The notes under the pieces: model-generated | Told to the model about the DNA's origin: nothing | Seen by the model: only the letters and a program-made list of their open reading frames with translations | The model's database searches: none | Position numbers and translations under genes: made by a program | Assembly (NCBI GenBank): GCA_947623455.1 | Contig: OX392542.1 | Span: 5,463,625 to 5,527,624 of the forward strand | Source: Mimachlamys varia | Taxonomy: Eukaryota > Mollusca > Bivalvia > Pectinida > Pectinidae | Direction of reading: 5' to 3' | DNA length: 64,000 bases | In this document: positions 63,899 through 64,000 of the stretch, piece after piece | Layout: each line of letters starts with the position of its first letter | How positions within the stretch are numbered: the stretch's first letter is position 1

Positions 63899-64000
63899 TG
63901 TTTAAACTGAAGATGCAATTTATAATGCTGTTGTGAACTCAATGTTGATGAGAGGCCGAACACCCTTTACACAAAAGTTACTTTGAGAAGAAAAAATAAA

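Overview
This is AT-rich, intron-containing animal DNA, most likely from a mollusc and probably a bivalve. That assignment is an inference. It rests on a lophotrochozoan-style neuropeptide receptor, Penelope-like retroelement fragments, tRNA-derived SINEs and short hammerhead-ribozyme elements. No bacterial or organellar gene organisation is seen. Only two genes are well supported. (1) A class A neuropeptide-type GPCR lies on the + strand, with its whole coding region in one exon at 18581-19669 after a good splice acceptor. (2) A complete vigilin/HDLBP gene (multi-KH RNA-binding protein) lies on the - strand. I traced 23 coding exons between 56191 (ATG) and 43027 (stop). They join in frame to about 1258 codons, close to the usual length of animal vigilin.

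Layout. 1-17 kb: no intact gene. It holds Penelope-like reverse transcriptase remnants, pieces of one dispersed repeat family (called R1 here), foldback elements, tandem repeats (2.4 kb; a 48-bp array at 13 kb) and a block of AGGTCA-rich repeats at 8.1 kb. 17.5-20 kb: a tRNA-derived SINE, a hammerhead-type element and the GPCR exon. 20-29 kb: R1 pieces, an intact hammerhead copy at 25.25 kb, an inverted tandem pair of the same element at 26.0-26.4 kb, and a 56-bp satellite of about 24 units at 27.6-29.0 kb. 29.7-38.8 kb: a second Penelope RT remnant, two MITE copies with terminal inverted repeats, a 22-bp satellite, a second tRNA-SINE, a near-perfect hairpin and a MITE with TTA duplications. 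40.7-60.2 kb: the vigilin gene with its 3'UTR and a possible 5' noncoding exon. Its introns carry a 35-bp minisatellite, a 607-bp-period duplication and an inverted pair of small elements. Between the first coding exon and the putative 5' exon sits a palindromic transposon (57789-59218, 9-bp target duplication) with a second TTAA-flanked element nested in one arm. 61-64 kb: a foldback element, a deleted mariner and a fifth hammerhead-type element.

The most interesting material is the hammerhead family. There are five ribozyme-bearing or ribozyme-derived loci plus one 3' fragment. Two keep every conserved core base. One locus is a head-to-tail dimer with a 373-nt cleavage-site-to-cleavage-site period, as expected for retrozyme-like elements that pass through a circular RNA. 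The 56-bp satellite shares an exact 17-nt block with this element. The window also carries Penelope-type RT remnants, the retroelement class known to carry hammerheads elsewhere. The second notable case is the vigilin intron minisatellite, whose unit is a copy of the adjacent exon-intron junction, so it repeats the 5' splice site.
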